A DNA stretch of 64,000 nucleotides from an uncultured Shimia sp. (GCF_947493595.1 NZ_CANLRL010000005.1:1-64000), one strand, 5' to 3'; counted from the stretch's first letter, positions 35,144-44,923 are shown. Program-made: numbers and translations. The notes: generated by a model not told the origin, from the sequence alone.

Positions 35144-35421
35144 CGGGACACATCTGGCGGGCAGAGTTTGGCGGCTCTGACCCGCCCTTCGTGTTGCGCC
35201 CCCCCCTGCCGCCGGAGGAAGGTGTGTGCCGTTCCCTTCGGAGCCTGGTCGCTGATCCCTTGAAAGATCTGGCGCACGGGCTGAGTCCAGCGGCCCAGCG
35301 AGGCCTGCCGAGTGGCCGCTTGACGCAGGCTGGGCGCCGGATCAGGGATCCTCTCAGCGACAGGGGGCAAGGGAGAGGCACAGGCCCTTTCCCTTTGGTG
35401 AGAGAGCGGCTCTTTTGTGCC
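35144..35421. repeat. Structured intergenic element, possible ncRNA or dispersed repeat
   Basis: Within the 515-base gap 35128-35642, ~280 bases are GC-rich and highly foldable. GTCGCTGATCCC (35248-35259) pairs with GGGAT (35345-35349) and CAGCGAC (35355-35361) around a 5-base bulge. Inside, GCCCAG/CTGGGC (35293-35298 with 35330-35335) and GCCTGC/GCAGGC (35303-35308 with 35325-35330, sharing C35330) offer further stems. It starts with a terminator-like hairpin (35156-35186). Protein-like frames across it have no recognised domain. Bases 35422-35642 show nothing else. Confidence 0.45.
35156..35186 (+). terminator. Terminator-like hairpin after the YHS gene
   Basis: GGCGGG-CAGAG pairs with CTCTG-A-CCCGCC around an 8-base loop (one bulged A). 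The tail TTCGTGTT is only moderately T-rich. Confidence 0.6.
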
Positions 35422-35642
35422 ATCGTTAACGCCACCCCACCTTCTATCCGCTCCCAAAACGCACCTCTGCAGAACAGTCGTGATACCGACGCAATACCGA
35501 CGTCGATTTGGCAAAGTGCACGACCTCTCAGATTTGGTTAATTTCTCGGCACCGCCGGTGGCCGCATCCACGACCGCCCCCAATTCCACTCCCAGCCTTT
35601 TCCCCTCTTCCAACCCCTGCGCCATCATGGCAACGTCGCGCC

Positions 35643-36581
35643 ATGACGCAGACAATTTCCAGCCCCAACGGCACCCCGATCAGCCGCTTTGCTTTTGGCA
35701 CCATGCAGTTTGGCGGCACCGCCTCTGAACGTGACAGCACCGAGATGTTTGACGCGTGCCTCGCGGCGGGCATCACCCATTTTGACACCGCCTATCTTTA
35801 CACCGATGGCGCCAGCGAGACGATCCTCGGCAAACTGGCCGCGCCACATCGCGAGGGTTTGGTGATCGCCACCAAGGTGGGCTACCGCGGCGGCGCGGGT
35901 GCAGAAAATCTGCGATCGCAATTTGATGTGTCCCGCCAAAGGCTCAACATGGATCACGTCGACATTCTCTACCTGCACCGATTTGATGCAGACACGCCAA
36001 TCGAGGAAACCCTAGAAACCTTTGCGCAAATTAAGTCCGACGGGAAAATCTCACATGTTGGCCTGTCCAACTTTGCCGCCTGGCAGGTGGTGAAAGCCGC
36101 TTGGGCCGCGTCAAAATTTGATCTCAAAATCGACGTCTTGCAACCGATGTACAGCCTGGTGAAACGTCAGGCCGAGGTCGAGATCCTGCCCATGTGCGCC
36201 GATCTGGGCATCCTGCCCGCCACCTACTCCCCGCTTGGCGGCGGATTGCTCACCGGCAAATACAGCGCCAAAGAGGCGCAAGGTCGCCTTGCCACGGATG
36301 AGCGCTACGCCGCCCGTTATGACGTTGATTGGATGCACAAAACCGCTGTCGATCTCTCCAAACTGGCCGCCACGCGGAACGTACATCCCGCCACATTGGC
36401 CGCCGCTTGGGCCGCCAAACACAGCGCCGCGCCCAGCCCAATCCTCTCCGCCCGCAACCTCGCACAGCTCAAGCCGTCTCTGGCCGCCACCAGCTTTGCC
36501 ATGGACGACGCCCTCTACACCGAGATCACCGCGCTCAGCCAAACACCCGCCCCCGCCACTGACAGATTGGACGAAGCATGA
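35643..36581 (+). CDS. Aldo/keto reductase
   Basis: A 312-residue TIM-barrel oxidoreductase. The catalytic Asp and Tyr are in HFDTAYLYTDG, Lys in IATKVGY and His in ILYLHRFD. NADPH-site blocks VGLSNFAAWQV and LPATYSPLGGGLLTGKY follow. The substrate is unknown. ATG at 35643 is the family start, though no good ribosome site precedes it. The stop overlaps the start of the following FAD oxidoreductase gene (ATGA), so the two are co-translated. Confidence 0.9.
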   Translation: MTQTISSPNGTPISRFAFGTMQFGGTASERDSTEMFDACLAAGITHFDTAYLYTDGASETILGKLAAPHREGLVIATKVGYRGGAGAENLRSQFDVSRQRLNMDHVDILYLHRFDADTPIEETLETFAQIKSDGKISHVGLSNFAAWQVVKAAWAASKFDLKIDVLQPMYSLVKRQAEVEILPMCADLGILPATYSPLGGGLLTGKYSAKEAQGRLATDERYAARYDVDWMHKTAVDLSKLAATRNVHPATLAAAWAAKHSAAPSPILSARNLAQLKPSLAATSFAMDDALYTEITALSQTPAPATDRLDEA

Positions 36582-37654
36582 TTGATTTCCTCATCATCGG
36601 CGGCGGCATTGGCGGCATCTCTGCCGCCGCCCGCCTCGCCCCTTTGGGCAAAACCGTTGTTTTAGAAAGAGAATCTGCGCTTGGCTACCACGCCTCCGGT
36701 CGATCCGCGGCGATGTTTGAGCCCAACTACGGCTCTCCCAGCACCGTCGAACTCAGTCACGCCAGCGGCGATTTTTTCAAACAGGAAGACGGTGGCTTTC
36801 TCTCCCCACGTGGGGTGATGTTCCTCGCGGCTAAAGGCGAAGACGAGGCCTTCAAACGCAGTTGCGAAAACTTCGACGCCGCCCCGATGGACTTGCAAAC
36901 AGCTGTCAACAAGGTCCCGATCCTCAACACGGACAGCATCGGCAACATCGCGCACCATCACTCCGGCGAAGACATCGACACGGACCGCTTGATCCAGTGG
37001 TTTGCCAAGTCGTGCCGCGCCCACGGCGGCACCGTCCACACAGGACAAGAGGTGGTGAAAATCACAAAACTTTCAAATGGGTGGGAGGTCCACACCAAGG
37101 ATCAAGTGTTTCATGCCAAGATGCTCCTCAACGCTGCGGGCGCCTGGGTGGACGAGGTTGCCAAACTGGCGGGCATCACGCCTCTCAACGTCACTCCGCT
37201 GCGCCGCTCCATGGCGCGCATCCCGGCTCCCGGCGGACATGAGGTCAGCACATGGCCCATGCTGCTCGACATCCACGAAAACTGGTACGCCAAGCCAGAC
37301 GCCGGCAGCCTGATTATCTCCCCCGCCGAAGAGGATCCGATGCCGCCATTTGACGCCTGGCCGGACGATATGGTGATCGCCGAAGGTCTCGCCCGTTATC
37401 AGGAGTTTGTCACCGAAGAGGTCACCCGCGTTGAAGCCAGTTGGGCCGGCTTGCGCACGTTTTCGCCAGACCGCAATCTGGTGATCGGCCCTGATGCGGC
37501 AGATTCCAGCTTCTTCTGGGTGGCCTGTCAGGGCGGCTATGGGTTCCAATCCTGCCCTGCAGTATCGCAGCTGATCGCGGACCTTGTCACCGGGCAAGCA
37601 TCCTCCATCGACCCAAAACTCATCCAAGCCCTTGACCCCGCGAGGTTTGCCTGA
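36578..37654 (+). CDS. FAD-dependent amine oxidoreductase (D-arginine dehydrogenase-like)
   Basis: A 358-residue DAO-family flavoprotein. The dinucleotide-binding start is FLIIGGGIGGISAAARLA, followed by LGYHASGRSAAMFEPNYG, which resembles the D-arginine dehydrogenase DauA group. The FAD-binding C-terminal block is VACQGGYGFQSCPAVSQLIADL. It likely oxidises a D-amino acid or similar amine; the exact substrate is uncertain. It overlaps the aldo/keto reductase gene upstream and shares one base with the DUF938 gene downstream, forming a three-gene unit. Confidence 0.87.
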   Translation: MIDFLIIGGGIGGISAAARLAPLGKTVVLERESALGYHASGRSAAMFEPNYGSPSTVELSHASGDFFKQEDGGFLSPRGVMFLAAKGEDEAFKRSCENFDAAPMDLQTAVNKVPILNTDSIGNIAHHHSGEDIDTDRLIQWFAKSCRAHGGTVHTGQEVVKITKLSNGWEVHTKDQVFHAKMLLNAAGAWVDEVAKLAGITPLNVTPLRRSMARIPAPGGHEVSTWPMLLDIHENWYAKPDAGSLIISPAEEDPMPPFDAWPDDMVIAEGLARYQEFVTEEVTRVEASWAGLRTFSPDRNLVIGPDAADSSFFWVACQGGYGFQSCPAVSQLIADLVTGQASSIDPKLIQALDPARFA

Positions 37655-38313
37655 TGCCCCGACGCCTGAACCTGCCAGACAGCGCCTCCGTTGCCACGCC
37701 GGACAGCGGTGGCAAGCTCTTTGCCCCCTCCGCGGCTCGCAACAGCGAACCGCTGACCCAGGCGCTAACGCCTTTTGTCCCACCTTCCGGCCGCGCATTA
37801 GAGATCGCCAGCGGCACGGGGCAGCATGTGGTTGCCTATGCGCAGGCTTTTCCAGGCACGCAATGGCAGCCCACCGAGGTTGACCCCAACCGCATCACCA
37901 GCATCGCCGCCTATCTTGCGGAAGCCGCACTCTCCAACGTGCAAGCACCCATCCTCCTTGATGCAACCGCACCTGGATGGAGTCTTCACACAGGCCCCGT
38001 TGACCTGATCCTGCTCAGCAACCTGCTGCACTTGATCAGCCAGCCAGAAGCTGAAGTGCTGATCTCAGAAGCCGCGCAAGCCTTGGCCCCCGGTGGATGC
38101 CTTGCCATCTACGGGCCTTTCACCCGCGACGGCACATTGGTGAGTGACGGCGACGTTCAGTTTGATGCCAGCCTGCGCGCCCAAGATCCTGAGCTTGGGT
38201 ATAAATCAGACACCGCCATCCGTGACTTCGGAGTGTCCCGCGGCCTCAAATCAAGGGACACTATCGAAATGCCCGCCAATAACCTGCTCCTGACTTGGCA
38301 CGCCCCCGCATAA
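37654..38313 (+). CDS. DUF938 SAM-dependent methyltransferase-like protein
   Basis: A 219-residue protein of DUF938, the family of eukaryotic METTL26. The SAM-binding motif I is ALEIASGTGQHVVAYAQAFP. The acidic strand QPTEVDP and DLILLSNLLHLI, then LAPGGCLAIYGPF, follow the Rossmann methyltransferase order. The N-terminal FAPSAARNSEPL is diagnostic of DUF938. The methyl acceptor is unknown. It starts on the last base of the upstream stop codon. Confidence 0.9.
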   Translation: MPRRLNLPDSASVATPDSGGKLFAPSAARNSEPLTQALTPFVPPSGRALEIASGTGQHVVAYAQAFPGTQWQPTEVDPNRITSIAAYLAEAALSNVQAPILLDATAPGWSLHTGPVDLILLSNLLHLISQPEAEVLISEAAQALAPGGCLAIYGPFTRDGTLVSDGDVQFDASLRAQDPELGYKSDTAIRDFGVSRGLKSRDTIEMPANNLLLTWHAPA

Positions 38314-38412
38314 CGACGCGACGTCACAACCTCCTTTTTCTCGGCCACCTGATCGAAATCAAACTCACATTCCCTCAACGGAATATGATCTGCGTGAAAA
38401 TAGGAGATTCCC

Positions 38413-38751
38413 ATGAGCTGGACTGACAAGATTTCTGAAACCCGCACCCAACTGCGCGGATTGAACAAAGCCATCCCCGACACCGCCCGCGCCTTTGGCG
38501 GATTGAGCAAATCCGTCAAAGAAGGCGGCATTCTCGACGTGAAAACCAAAGAGTTTGTTGCGCTTGGCATGGCTGTTGTGAGCCGCTGTGAACCCTGCAT
38601 CTCCCTGCACTGCGACGCCCTTGTGCGGGCCGGTGCCACCAAAGAAGAGGTGGCTGATGTGTTGGCCATGGCCATCCAGATGGGGGGCGGCCCTGCCATG
38701 ATGTATGCGGCAAAAGCACAGGAATGCTTTGAGGAGCTTTCCGCGGGCTGA
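38413..38751 (+). CDS. Carboxymuconolactone decarboxylase/AhpD-like protein
   Basis: A 112-residue all-helical protein with the AhpD-type redox motif SRCEPCISLHCDALVRAG (C-x2-C with a following His). It is closer to peroxide-related AhpD-like proteins than to true decarboxylases. The motif indicates a thiol redox function in the cytoplasm. ATG at 38413 follows TAGGAGA. It stands alone with 99 bases upstream. Confidence 0.88.
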   Translation: MSWTDKISETRTQLRGLNKAIPDTARAFGGLSKSVKEGGILDVKTKEFVALGMAVVSRCEPCISLHCDALVRAGATKEEVADVLAMAIQMGGGPAMMYAAKAQECFEELSAG

Positions 38752-38811
38752 CACTCTGCTGCACGCCACTTATGGTGGGCTCAAATTGATCCACAACACA
38801 TTGGACCCACC

Positions 38812-39210
38812 ATGCGACGCACCTTTGTCTTAGCCAGTTTTCTGACCTGCTCCACCGCCTTCACCGCTCAGGCTGCTGATATCTCCAGCTGGAGTTTCGG
38901 CAGCGACGGCACCATCACGTGGGCCGACGTGGAAGAGCTGCGCAAGACCATCTTTGAGACCTTTGACGCAGACGGTGACGGCGCGCTCAGCAACGAGGAA
39001 TACACGGCCTTTGACAAAGCCCGCGCAGAGGCCGCTGGCAAAGACGCCTCCTCCCTACTGCTCCGCGCTGTCTCCGGCCTGGGCCGTGAAAACACGGACT
39101 TAAACCTCGACGGATCGGTCACTCGGTCAGAAATGGAAACGGCCTTGCGCAGCTGGTTTGAACGGGTCGACGGCGACAAAGACGGCGTGATCACCAAAGG
39201 CGAATACTAA
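38812..39210 (+). CDS. Exported EF-hand calcium-binding protein
   Basis: A 132-residue protein with signal peptide (TFVLASFLTCSTAFTAQA). Three EF-hand-like loops are visible: DADGDGALSNEEY, DLNLDGSVTRSEM and DGDKDGVITKGEY. It is probably a periplasmic calcium-binding protein of unknown partner. It starts 60 bases after the AhpD-like gene and is followed by a strong terminator. Confidence 0.85.
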   Translation: MRRTFVLASFLTCSTAFTAQAADISSWSFGSDGTITWADVEELRKTIFETFDADGDGALSNEEYTAFDKARAEAAGKDASSLLLRAVSGLGRENTDLNLDGSVTRSEMETALRSWFERVDGDKDGVITKGEY

Positions 39211-39214
39211 ATCC

Positions 39215-39244
39215 AAAACGCCCCGCATTTTGGCGGGGCGTTTT
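39215..39244 (+). terminator. Intrinsic terminator after the EF-hand gene
   Basis: The stem AAAACGCCCCGC/GCGGGGCGTTTT with loop ATTTTG is followed by TT. It lies five bases past the stop. Confidence 0.92.
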
Positions 39245-39290
39245 TTGCTTCCAGACAGCGCCATCCGCGACCCCAAGACCGCGCCCCGGC

Positions 39291-40373
39291 TTAACTGGCC
39301 GGAACAGATGGATCGTTGTCTGATGGCGTCCCGCAAGACCCGCAGAACTTGAAAAAGGAGTTCTCACGCGTGTTGCAGTTTGCACATCGGTCAAACAGGC
39401 AAAATCCGCAGTGCACGCAAAAATCAACGGGCGTCTCATCCGTTTTCTCACCCTTGCGCAATTTCACAGCCCCAAAGCGACGGTCACAACTCGGACAGAC
39501 CCCTTCGGAAATTTTTTTGACGGCTGTTTCATAGGCAATGGCTTTGCGCTTTTCGGTTTCAGGCCTTTGTTCCTCGGATCGCTTCCGGGCCAGATACCGG
39601 TTCATGCCCTTGATCACAAAATGCGCAAACAGAAGTGCCAGGAAAATGCCCACCACATTGCGGACGTAACCGCCATAGGAAGGCAGGTAAGGGACAAGTT
39701 CGACGAAGAATGCGAACAGGGCAAAGATCACAAAACTGCGGTAAACCGGCCAATACTGCGATTTGCGTTTTTTGGCCACTAGCCACCCGGATATCAGCAG
39801 CAGCGGCAGTGTGAGGGCAAGCCGCAGGCCAAACACCTTAAGAACTTCGCGACGACGGGCTTTCTGGTAAGGCTCGAATGAGGCATCGTTTATGGCGTAT
39901 TCTTCGGTGCGCAGATCTTGCAGGGTGCGGAGCAAAGACCGTTCGGTCACACGCAGGTCTTCAATTGTCCGCTGGGCTTCACGCTCAGCGAGTTTCAGGC
40001 CTTCGATGATTTGGGCACGTGCTACCACGTCAGCATTCTGGCTGTCCGCTTCGGTTGCAGAACGCGTCTTAACCCAGTTTTCGAAAGAGGTGCGTTGGTT
40101 TGTATAATCAAGCGTGCGAGAGGACAGCACAAACTCCGCGTCCTCAATGTCTCTCTGCGTGTTGAGCAGGGCCTTATCAGTGTTCGCGATACGAAGCTCG
40201 ACATCCGCAAGTTGGTCGACATTCACAAAGTCGGCCTGGCTAATTCGTTTACCTGCGGTCGGCACATCGGACATGACCAATGCGCCCAACTGGATGAGCA
40301 AAGACGAAATCACGAGGGTCATGACCCACATCGCCAGATTGAACCAGAATTGTGGGCGGCGGACTGCTTTCAT
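39291..40373 (-). CDS. Membrane protein with coiled coil and C-terminal double zinc ribbon
   Basis: A 360-residue protein of unknown function. One membrane helix lies at ~10-34. Residues ~50-165 form a long charged coiled coil (for example IANTDKALLNTQRDIEDAEF). Two to three further helices lie at ~180-265 (LRLALTLPLLLISGWLV, SFVIFALFAFFVELV, VVGIFLALLFAHFVI). The C-terminus holds four Cys pairs: CPSC, CVHCGFC, CANC and CGSC, a double zinc ribbon likely facing the cytoplasm. I know of no assigned role. It is a single gene, convergent with the EF-hand gene. Confidence 0.8.
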   Translation of the reverse strand: MKAVRRPQFWFNLAMWVMTLVISSLLIQLGALVMSDVPTAGKRISQADFVNVDQLADVELRIANTDKALLNTQRDIEDAEFVLSSRTLDYTNQRTSFENWVKTRSATEADSQNADVVARAQIIEGLKLAEREAQRTIEDLRVTERSLLRTLQDLRTEEYAINDASFEPYQKARRREVLKVFGLRLALTLPLLLISGWLVAKKRKSQYWPVYRSFVIFALFAFFVELVPYLPSYGGYVRNVVGIFLALLFAHFVIKGMNRYLARKRSEEQRPETEKRKAIAYETAVKKISEGVCPSCDRRFGAVKLRKGEKTDETPVDFCVHCGFCLFDRCANCNTRENSFFKFCGSCGTPSDNDPSVPAS

Positions 40374-40534
40374 AATAGACCCTACTAAGTGTTTGGCATG
40401 CCTTTCGACCTAGTGCGTTTGGGCGTCGGGGCGCAAGCAAGGATTTCCGTAGCTGACCAAAGGGCGTCGCAGCGGGGCTGCTGTTCCGCGTGGGTTTTAC
40501 AAAACCCGAAACTTTGGGCACACCCCACAAGCGC

Positions 40535-40564
40535 AAAAAGCCCCGCACAGTGGCGGGGCTTTTT
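40535..40564. terminator. Intrinsic terminator after the GcvT-type oxidoreductase gene
   Basis: The stem AAAAAGCCCCGC/GCGGGGCTTTTT with loop ACAGTG is symmetrical in its A and T runs, so it can work in both directions. It lies 20 bases past the stop of the minus-strand gene at 40585. Confidence 0.9.
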
Positions 40565-40584
40565 ATAACTTCGAGGCAAACGAC

Positions 40585-43092
40585 TTAGCCGTTTTGTCGA
40601 ATGGTCTCGTTTTTGGGATCATACGGGCTGTCACAGGTCACTGTTGCGTCCCACAATTGATCCAACATCTTCACCTTTAGCTTGGTGCCTTCCACCGCCA
40701 ACTCCGGCGTCACGTAGCCCATGCCAATGCTCTTCTCAAAGGCCACCGAGTACCCGCCAGACGTCAAACGCCCAACACGCTCGCCTTCCGGCGTGTAAAG
40801 CACCTCACGCCCCCATGGGTCGGCATCTTCCGGCCCATCAATCAGCAAGGTGCAGCACTTGACCCGTACGCCCAGCGCTTCCATCTCGGCTTTGCCGTGG
40901 AAGTCTTTGGACAGGTCGATAAAGCGCGGCAGATCTGCTTCCGCTGGCGTTGCATCGCGGCCCAGTTCGGTGCCAAAGGCGCGGTAGCTTTTCTCCTGAC
41001 GCAGCCAGTTCTGCGCCCGTGCGCCCACCAGCTTCATGTCAAACTCCGCACCAGCCTCAGTCAGCAGATCCCACAGGTAATTCTGCATCTCAATTGGATG
41101 GTGCAGCTCCCATCCCAGCTCGCCTGTATAGGCCACACGGATCGCATTCACCGGACACATGCCCAACTCAATTTGACGCGCCGACAGCCACGGGAAGCGT
41201 TTGTTGGACAGCGCGGTGTCCGGCTCCGCATCGCTGATCACCTTCTTCAGCACATCGCGGGATTTTGGCCCCGCAATCGCAAACACGCCCCACTGTGTGG
41301 TCACATCCTGGATTTCGATGTAGCCAAACTCCTCCATCTTGTCCTCGGCCGCCTTACGCAGGAAGTCCGCGTCGTATTCGGTCCAAGCCCCTGCAGAGAC
41401 AAGATAATAGTTGTCCTCACCATTGCGCACGATGGTGTATTCAGTGCGTGTGGTGCCCGCCGCTGTTAGCGCATAGGTTAGGTTGATGCGGCCAACTTTT
41501 GGCAGTTTGTTACATGTGAACCAATCCAAGAACTGGGTGGCACCGGGGCCTTTGACCACATGTTTGGTAAAGGCGGTTGCGTCGATCAGGCCCACATTTT
41601 CGCGGATCGCCTTGGCCTCATCCACCGCATATTGCCACCAGCCGCCGCGGCGGAAGCTGCGCGCTTCCTCGTCAAAGTTGGAAGGCGCATCCAGCGGGCC
41701 GTAATAGTTTGGACGCTCCCAGCCATTGACCCAACCAAACTGCGCGCCTTTGGCTTTCTGTCGATCAAACGCTGGCGATGTGCGCAGCGGGCGAGCTGCC
41801 GGGCGTTCTTCATCTGGATGGTGCAGGATGTAAACGTGCTCATAGCACTCTTCGTTTTTGCGCGCGGCAAATTCGGTGGTCATCCAGTTGCTGCTGTAGC
41901 GTTTGGGGTCAAGGCTCGCCATGTCGATCTCAGCTTCGCCATCGACCATCATCTGCGCCAAATAGTAGCCGGTGCCACCCGCCGCGGTGATGCCAAAGCT
42001 GAAACCTTCGGCCAGCCACATGTTGCGCAGCCCCGGCGCAGGGCCAACCAACGGGTTGCCGTCCGGGGTGTAACAAATCGGCCCGTTGAAATCGTCTTTC
42101 AGTCCAGACTCAGCACAGGACGGCACGCGCTCCGTCATCGCCATATATTGTTCCGCAATCCGGTCGAGATCGAGCGGGAACAGATCAGCACGGAAGCTGT
42201 CCGGCACCCCGTGCTCAAACCGCGCTGGTGCACCATGCTCATAGATGCCTAAAATCCAGCCGCCACGCTCCTCGCGCGCATAAGATTCCGAGTCCGCATC
42301 CCGCACCACAGGATGCTCAGGATTGCCCGCCTCTCGCCACTTCACCAGCTCCGGGTCTTGATCCATGACGATAAATGTGTGCTCCACCGGGATGGCAGGC
42401 ATCTTGATGCCCAGCATTTTGGCGGTGCGCTGCGCGTGGTTGCCAGAGGCGGTCACCACATGCTCCGCCGTAATCACAACCTTCTCGTCGCTCTCAACCA
42501 GGTTGCCGCCTTTTTCCACCATCTTGGTGCAGCTGACTTCCCAGTGTGTGCCGGTCCAATGGAACGAATCCGCCTGCATCTTGCGCACAATGTCCACACC
42601 CCGTTGGCGCGCACCTTTGGCCATCGCCATGGTCACGTCCGCCGGGTTAATGTAGCCGTCCTCAGTGTGATAAATCGCGCCTTTGAGGTCATCGGTACGA
42701 ATGAGTGGCCAACGGCTTTTGATCTCATCCGGGGTCAACCACTCATAGGCCACGCCGCAGGTCTCCGCAGTTGAGGCATAGAGCATAAACTCGTCCATGC
42801 GCTCCTGCGTCTGCGCCATGCGCAGGTTGCCCACCACGGCAAACCCAGCATTCAAGCCGGTTTCTTCTTCCAGCTGTTTGTAGAAATCCACCGAATACTG
42901 ATGAATGTGCGTGGTCGCATAGGACATGTTGAACAGCGGCAAAAGGCCCGCCGCGTGCCAGGTTGAGCCAGATGTCAGCTCGTCCCGCTCAATCAGCATC
43001 ACATCATCCCAACCCGCCTTGGCGAGGTGGTAGGCGATCGACGTGCCAACGGCACCGCCGCCAACAACAAGGGCTTTTACGTTTGTTTTCAT
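40585..43092 (-). CDS. GcvT-family FAD-dependent oxidoreductase (dimethylglycine/sarcosine dehydrogenase type)
   Basis: An 835-residue two-domain protein. Residues 1-~400 are a DAO-type FAD domain: VVGGGAVGTSIAYHLAKAG, and STWHAAGLLPLF, whose His is the covalent FAD attachment site in characterised dimethylglycine dehydrogenases. The C-terminal half is a GcvT-like tetrahydrofolate domain (RTEYTIVRNGEDNYYLVSAGAWTEYD, RVAYTGELGWELHHP, LTSGGYSVAFEKSIGMGYV). It probably demethylates a methylated amine such as dimethylglycine or sarcosine, passing formaldehyde to folate. ATG at 43092 is chosen because it begins the FAD fold. Divergent from panC. Confidence 0.9.
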   Translation of the reverse strand: MKTNVKALVVGGGAVGTSIAYHLAKAGWDDVMLIERDELTSGSTWHAAGLLPLFNMSYATTHIHQYSVDFYKQLEEETGLNAGFAVVGNLRMAQTQERMDEFMLYASTAETCGVAYEWLTPDEIKSRWPLIRTDDLKGAIYHTEDGYINPADVTMAMAKGARQRGVDIVRKMQADSFHWTGTHWEVSCTKMVEKGGNLVESDEKVVITAEHVVTASGNHAQRTAKMLGIKMPAIPVEHTFIVMDQDPELVKWREAGNPEHPVVRDADSESYAREERGGWILGIYEHGAPARFEHGVPDSFRADLFPLDLDRIAEQYMAMTERVPSCAESGLKDDFNGPICYTPDGNPLVGPAPGLRNMWLAEGFSFGITAAGGTGYYLAQMMVDGEAEIDMASLDPKRYSSNWMTTEFAARKNEECYEHVYILHHPDEERPAARPLRTSPAFDRQKAKGAQFGWVNGWERPNYYGPLDAPSNFDEEARSFRRGGWWQYAVDEAKAIRENVGLIDATAFTKHVVKGPGATQFLDWFTCNKLPKVGRINLTYALTAAGTTRTEYTIVRNGEDNYYLVSAGAWTEYDADFLRKAAEDKMEEFGYIEIQDVTTQWGVFAIAGPKSRDVLKKVISDAEPDTALSNKRFPWLSARQIELGMCPVNAIRVAYTGELGWELHHPIEMQNYLWDLLTEAGAEFDMKLVGARAQNWLRQEKSYRAFGTELGRDATPAEADLPRFIDLSKDFHGKAEMEALGVRVKCCTLLIDGPEDADPWGREVLYTPEGERVGRLTSGGYSVAFEKSIGMGYVTPELAVEGTKLKVKMLDQLWDATVTCDSPYDPKNETIRQNG

Positions 43093-43274
43093 GAGACAGG
43101 CGACTCCCCTGAGCATAGGTCTTTTGCGCAAACTGTACCGAAACGGCGCAAAAACGCACGGTCCAGCCGACGCTTGATTGCACAATTGCGACGCCACGTT
43201 GACGCAAAAAGCCTTGCTGCATCGCAGCAGGGGCATTACACCCCACAACCACCTTGAAGGGAGACAGGCAAGAA

Positions 43275-44117
43275 ATGCGTATTTGCCGCTCGATTTCAGA
43301 CTGCCGCGCCGCAGTCAAAGAGCTTCGCGCCACCGGTGACACCGTCGCGATGGTGCCCACCATGGGCTTTCTGCACGCGGGGCACATGTCGCTTGTAGAA
43401 ACCGCCAAAGCAGAGGCCAACCATGTGGTTGTGTCGATCTTTGTGAACCCCACCCAATTTGGCGAAAGCGCCGATCTGGAGGCCTACCCGCGTGACGAGG
43501 CGCGCGACTTGGACATGTTACGCGAGGCTGGCGTCGCCGTGGTCTTCATGCCCGACGTAGAAACCATGTATCCGACGGGCGACGAAACAATTGTGGAAAC
43601 CACCCGTCTTGCCAACATGCTGCATGGCAAAGTCCGCCCCGGCCACTTCCGCGGTGTGACAACAGTGGTCGCCCGGCTGTTCAACATCGTGCAGCCTGAC
43701 GTGGCTGTCTTTGGCGAAAAAGACTACCAGCAGCTTCAGGTCATCAAACGCATGGTCGCGGATCTGCACATGCCACTCGCGATCGTGGGCGCCCCCACTG
43801 TGCGCGAAAAGGATGGTCTTGCCATGTCCTCGCGCAATGTGCGCCTCTCAGCGGAGGACCGCCGAGCCGCCTTGGTGCTTTCTCAATCCCTTACCGCCGC
43901 CGACGCGGCCGCACCCGGTGCCACCGTGGCAGACCTGCACACACTCATTGCCAACACCATCGCCACTGAGCCCCGCGCCGCCCTCACCGGGCTGGACATC
44001 GTTGCAGCGGAAACGCTCAATGAACTCGACGGGCCGCTCACCGGCCCCACCGCCATCATGATCTCCGTTGCCTTTGGCGACATTCTTCTGATTGACCAAA
44101 AGGTTGTCACACCATGA
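43275..44117 (+). CDS. panC: Pantothenate synthetase
   Basis: A 280-residue enzyme joining pantoate and beta-alanine with ATP. The HIGH-like motif is [21 protein letters not shown] binds pantoate, [15 protein letters not shown] is the conserved core, and [10 protein letters not shown] is the KMSKS-like loop. ATG at 43275 follows AAGGGAGACAGGC. The stop overlaps the panB start in ATGA, so the two enzymes of pantothenate synthesis are co-translated. Confidence 0.97.
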   Translation: MRICRSISDCRAAVKELRATGDTVAMVPTMGFLHAGHMSLVETAKAEANHVVVSIFVNPTQFGESADLEAYPRDEARDLDMLREAGVAVVFMPDVETMYPTGDETIVETTRLANMLHGKVRPGHFRGVTTVVARLFNIVQPDVAVFGEKDYQQLQVIKRMVADLHMPLAIVGAPTVREKDGLAMSSRNVRLSAEDRRAALVLSQSLTAADAAAPGATVADLHTLIANTIATEPRAALTGLDIVAAETLNELDGPLTGPTAIMISVAFGDILLIDQKVVTP

Positions 44118-44923
44118 GCACACAGACCCCCATCCGCCGCACCACCGTGCCACAGATTGCCAACCGCAAAGGTGGCGAACCAATTGTCAGCCTCACCAGC
44201 TACCACGCGCACACTGCGGCGATTGTCGACAAATACGCCGACTTCATTCTGGTGGGGGACAGCCTCGGCATGGTCATGCACGGCATGGAAAGCACAGTTG
44301 GCGTGCCGCTTGATCTGATGATCATGCATGGAAAAGCCGTGGTGCGCGGCACCCAAAAAGCGCTGATCGTGGTGGACATGCCGTTTGGCACCTATGAGGA
44401 AAGCCCGGCCGTGGCCTTCCGCAACGCCGCCAAAATCATGAAAGAAACCTGCTGTGGCGCGGTGAAGCTCGAGGGAGGCAAACGTATGGCTGAAACCATC
44501 CGCTTCCTGACCGAACGTGGCATTCCTGTGATGGCCCACATCGGCCTGACGCCTCAGTCCAGCCACGTCATGGGCGGCTTCAAAACCCAAGGCCGGGACG
44601 AAGACACCTGGGCGATGCACGAAGAAGACGCGCAAGCCGTCTCTGAAGCGGGTGCCTTTGCCATTGTGCTGGAGGGCATGGTCGAACCGCTCGCCGCCAA
44701 GATCACCAAACAGGTGCCCATTCCCACAATCGGGATCGGCGCCTCAGCGGACTGTGACGGCCAGATTCTCGTACTCGAAGACATGCTCGGCCTCAACGAA
44801 TGGACACCCAAATTTGTAAAAGTCTACGGCGACCTTGGCCCCGCCATCGAACGCGCAGTGAGCCAATACGCCGACGACGTCAAAACCCGCAGTTTCCCAA
44901 GCGAAGACGAGGTCTACCGCTAA
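44114..44923 (+). CDS. panB: 3-methyl-2-oxobutanoate hydroxymethyltransferase
   Basis: A 269-residue TIM-barrel enzyme that makes ketopantoate from 2-oxoisovalerate and methylene-tetrahydrofolate. Conserved motifs are [17 protein letters not shown] (metal-binding Asp), [19 protein letters not shown] and [25 protein letters not shown]. It forms the panC-panB pair. A dispersed repeat and a terminator follow. The folate-linked oxidoreductase divergent from panC could supply methylene-THF, which is inference. Confidence 0.97.
   Translation: MSTQTPIRRTTVPQIANRKGGEPIVSLTSYHAHTAAIVDKYADFILVGDSLGMVMHGMESTVGVPLDLMIMHGKAVVRGTQKALIVVDMPFGTYEESPAVAFRNAAKIMKETCCGAVKLEGGKRMAETIRFLTERGIPVMAHIGLTPQSSHVMGGFKTQGRDEDTWAMHEEDAQAVSEAGAFAIVLEGMVEPLAAKITKQVPIPTIGIGASADCDGQILVLEDMLGLNEWTPKFVKVYGDLGPAIERAVSQYADDVKTRSFPSEDEVYR

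Noticed and set aside
33607-35655. A very long open frame (682 codons) on the minus strand opposite the cysteine hydrolase and YHS genes
   Set aside because: It is low-complexity, Gly/Val/His-rich and antisense to two well-supported genes with signal peptides and family motifs; a shadow of GC-rich codon bias.
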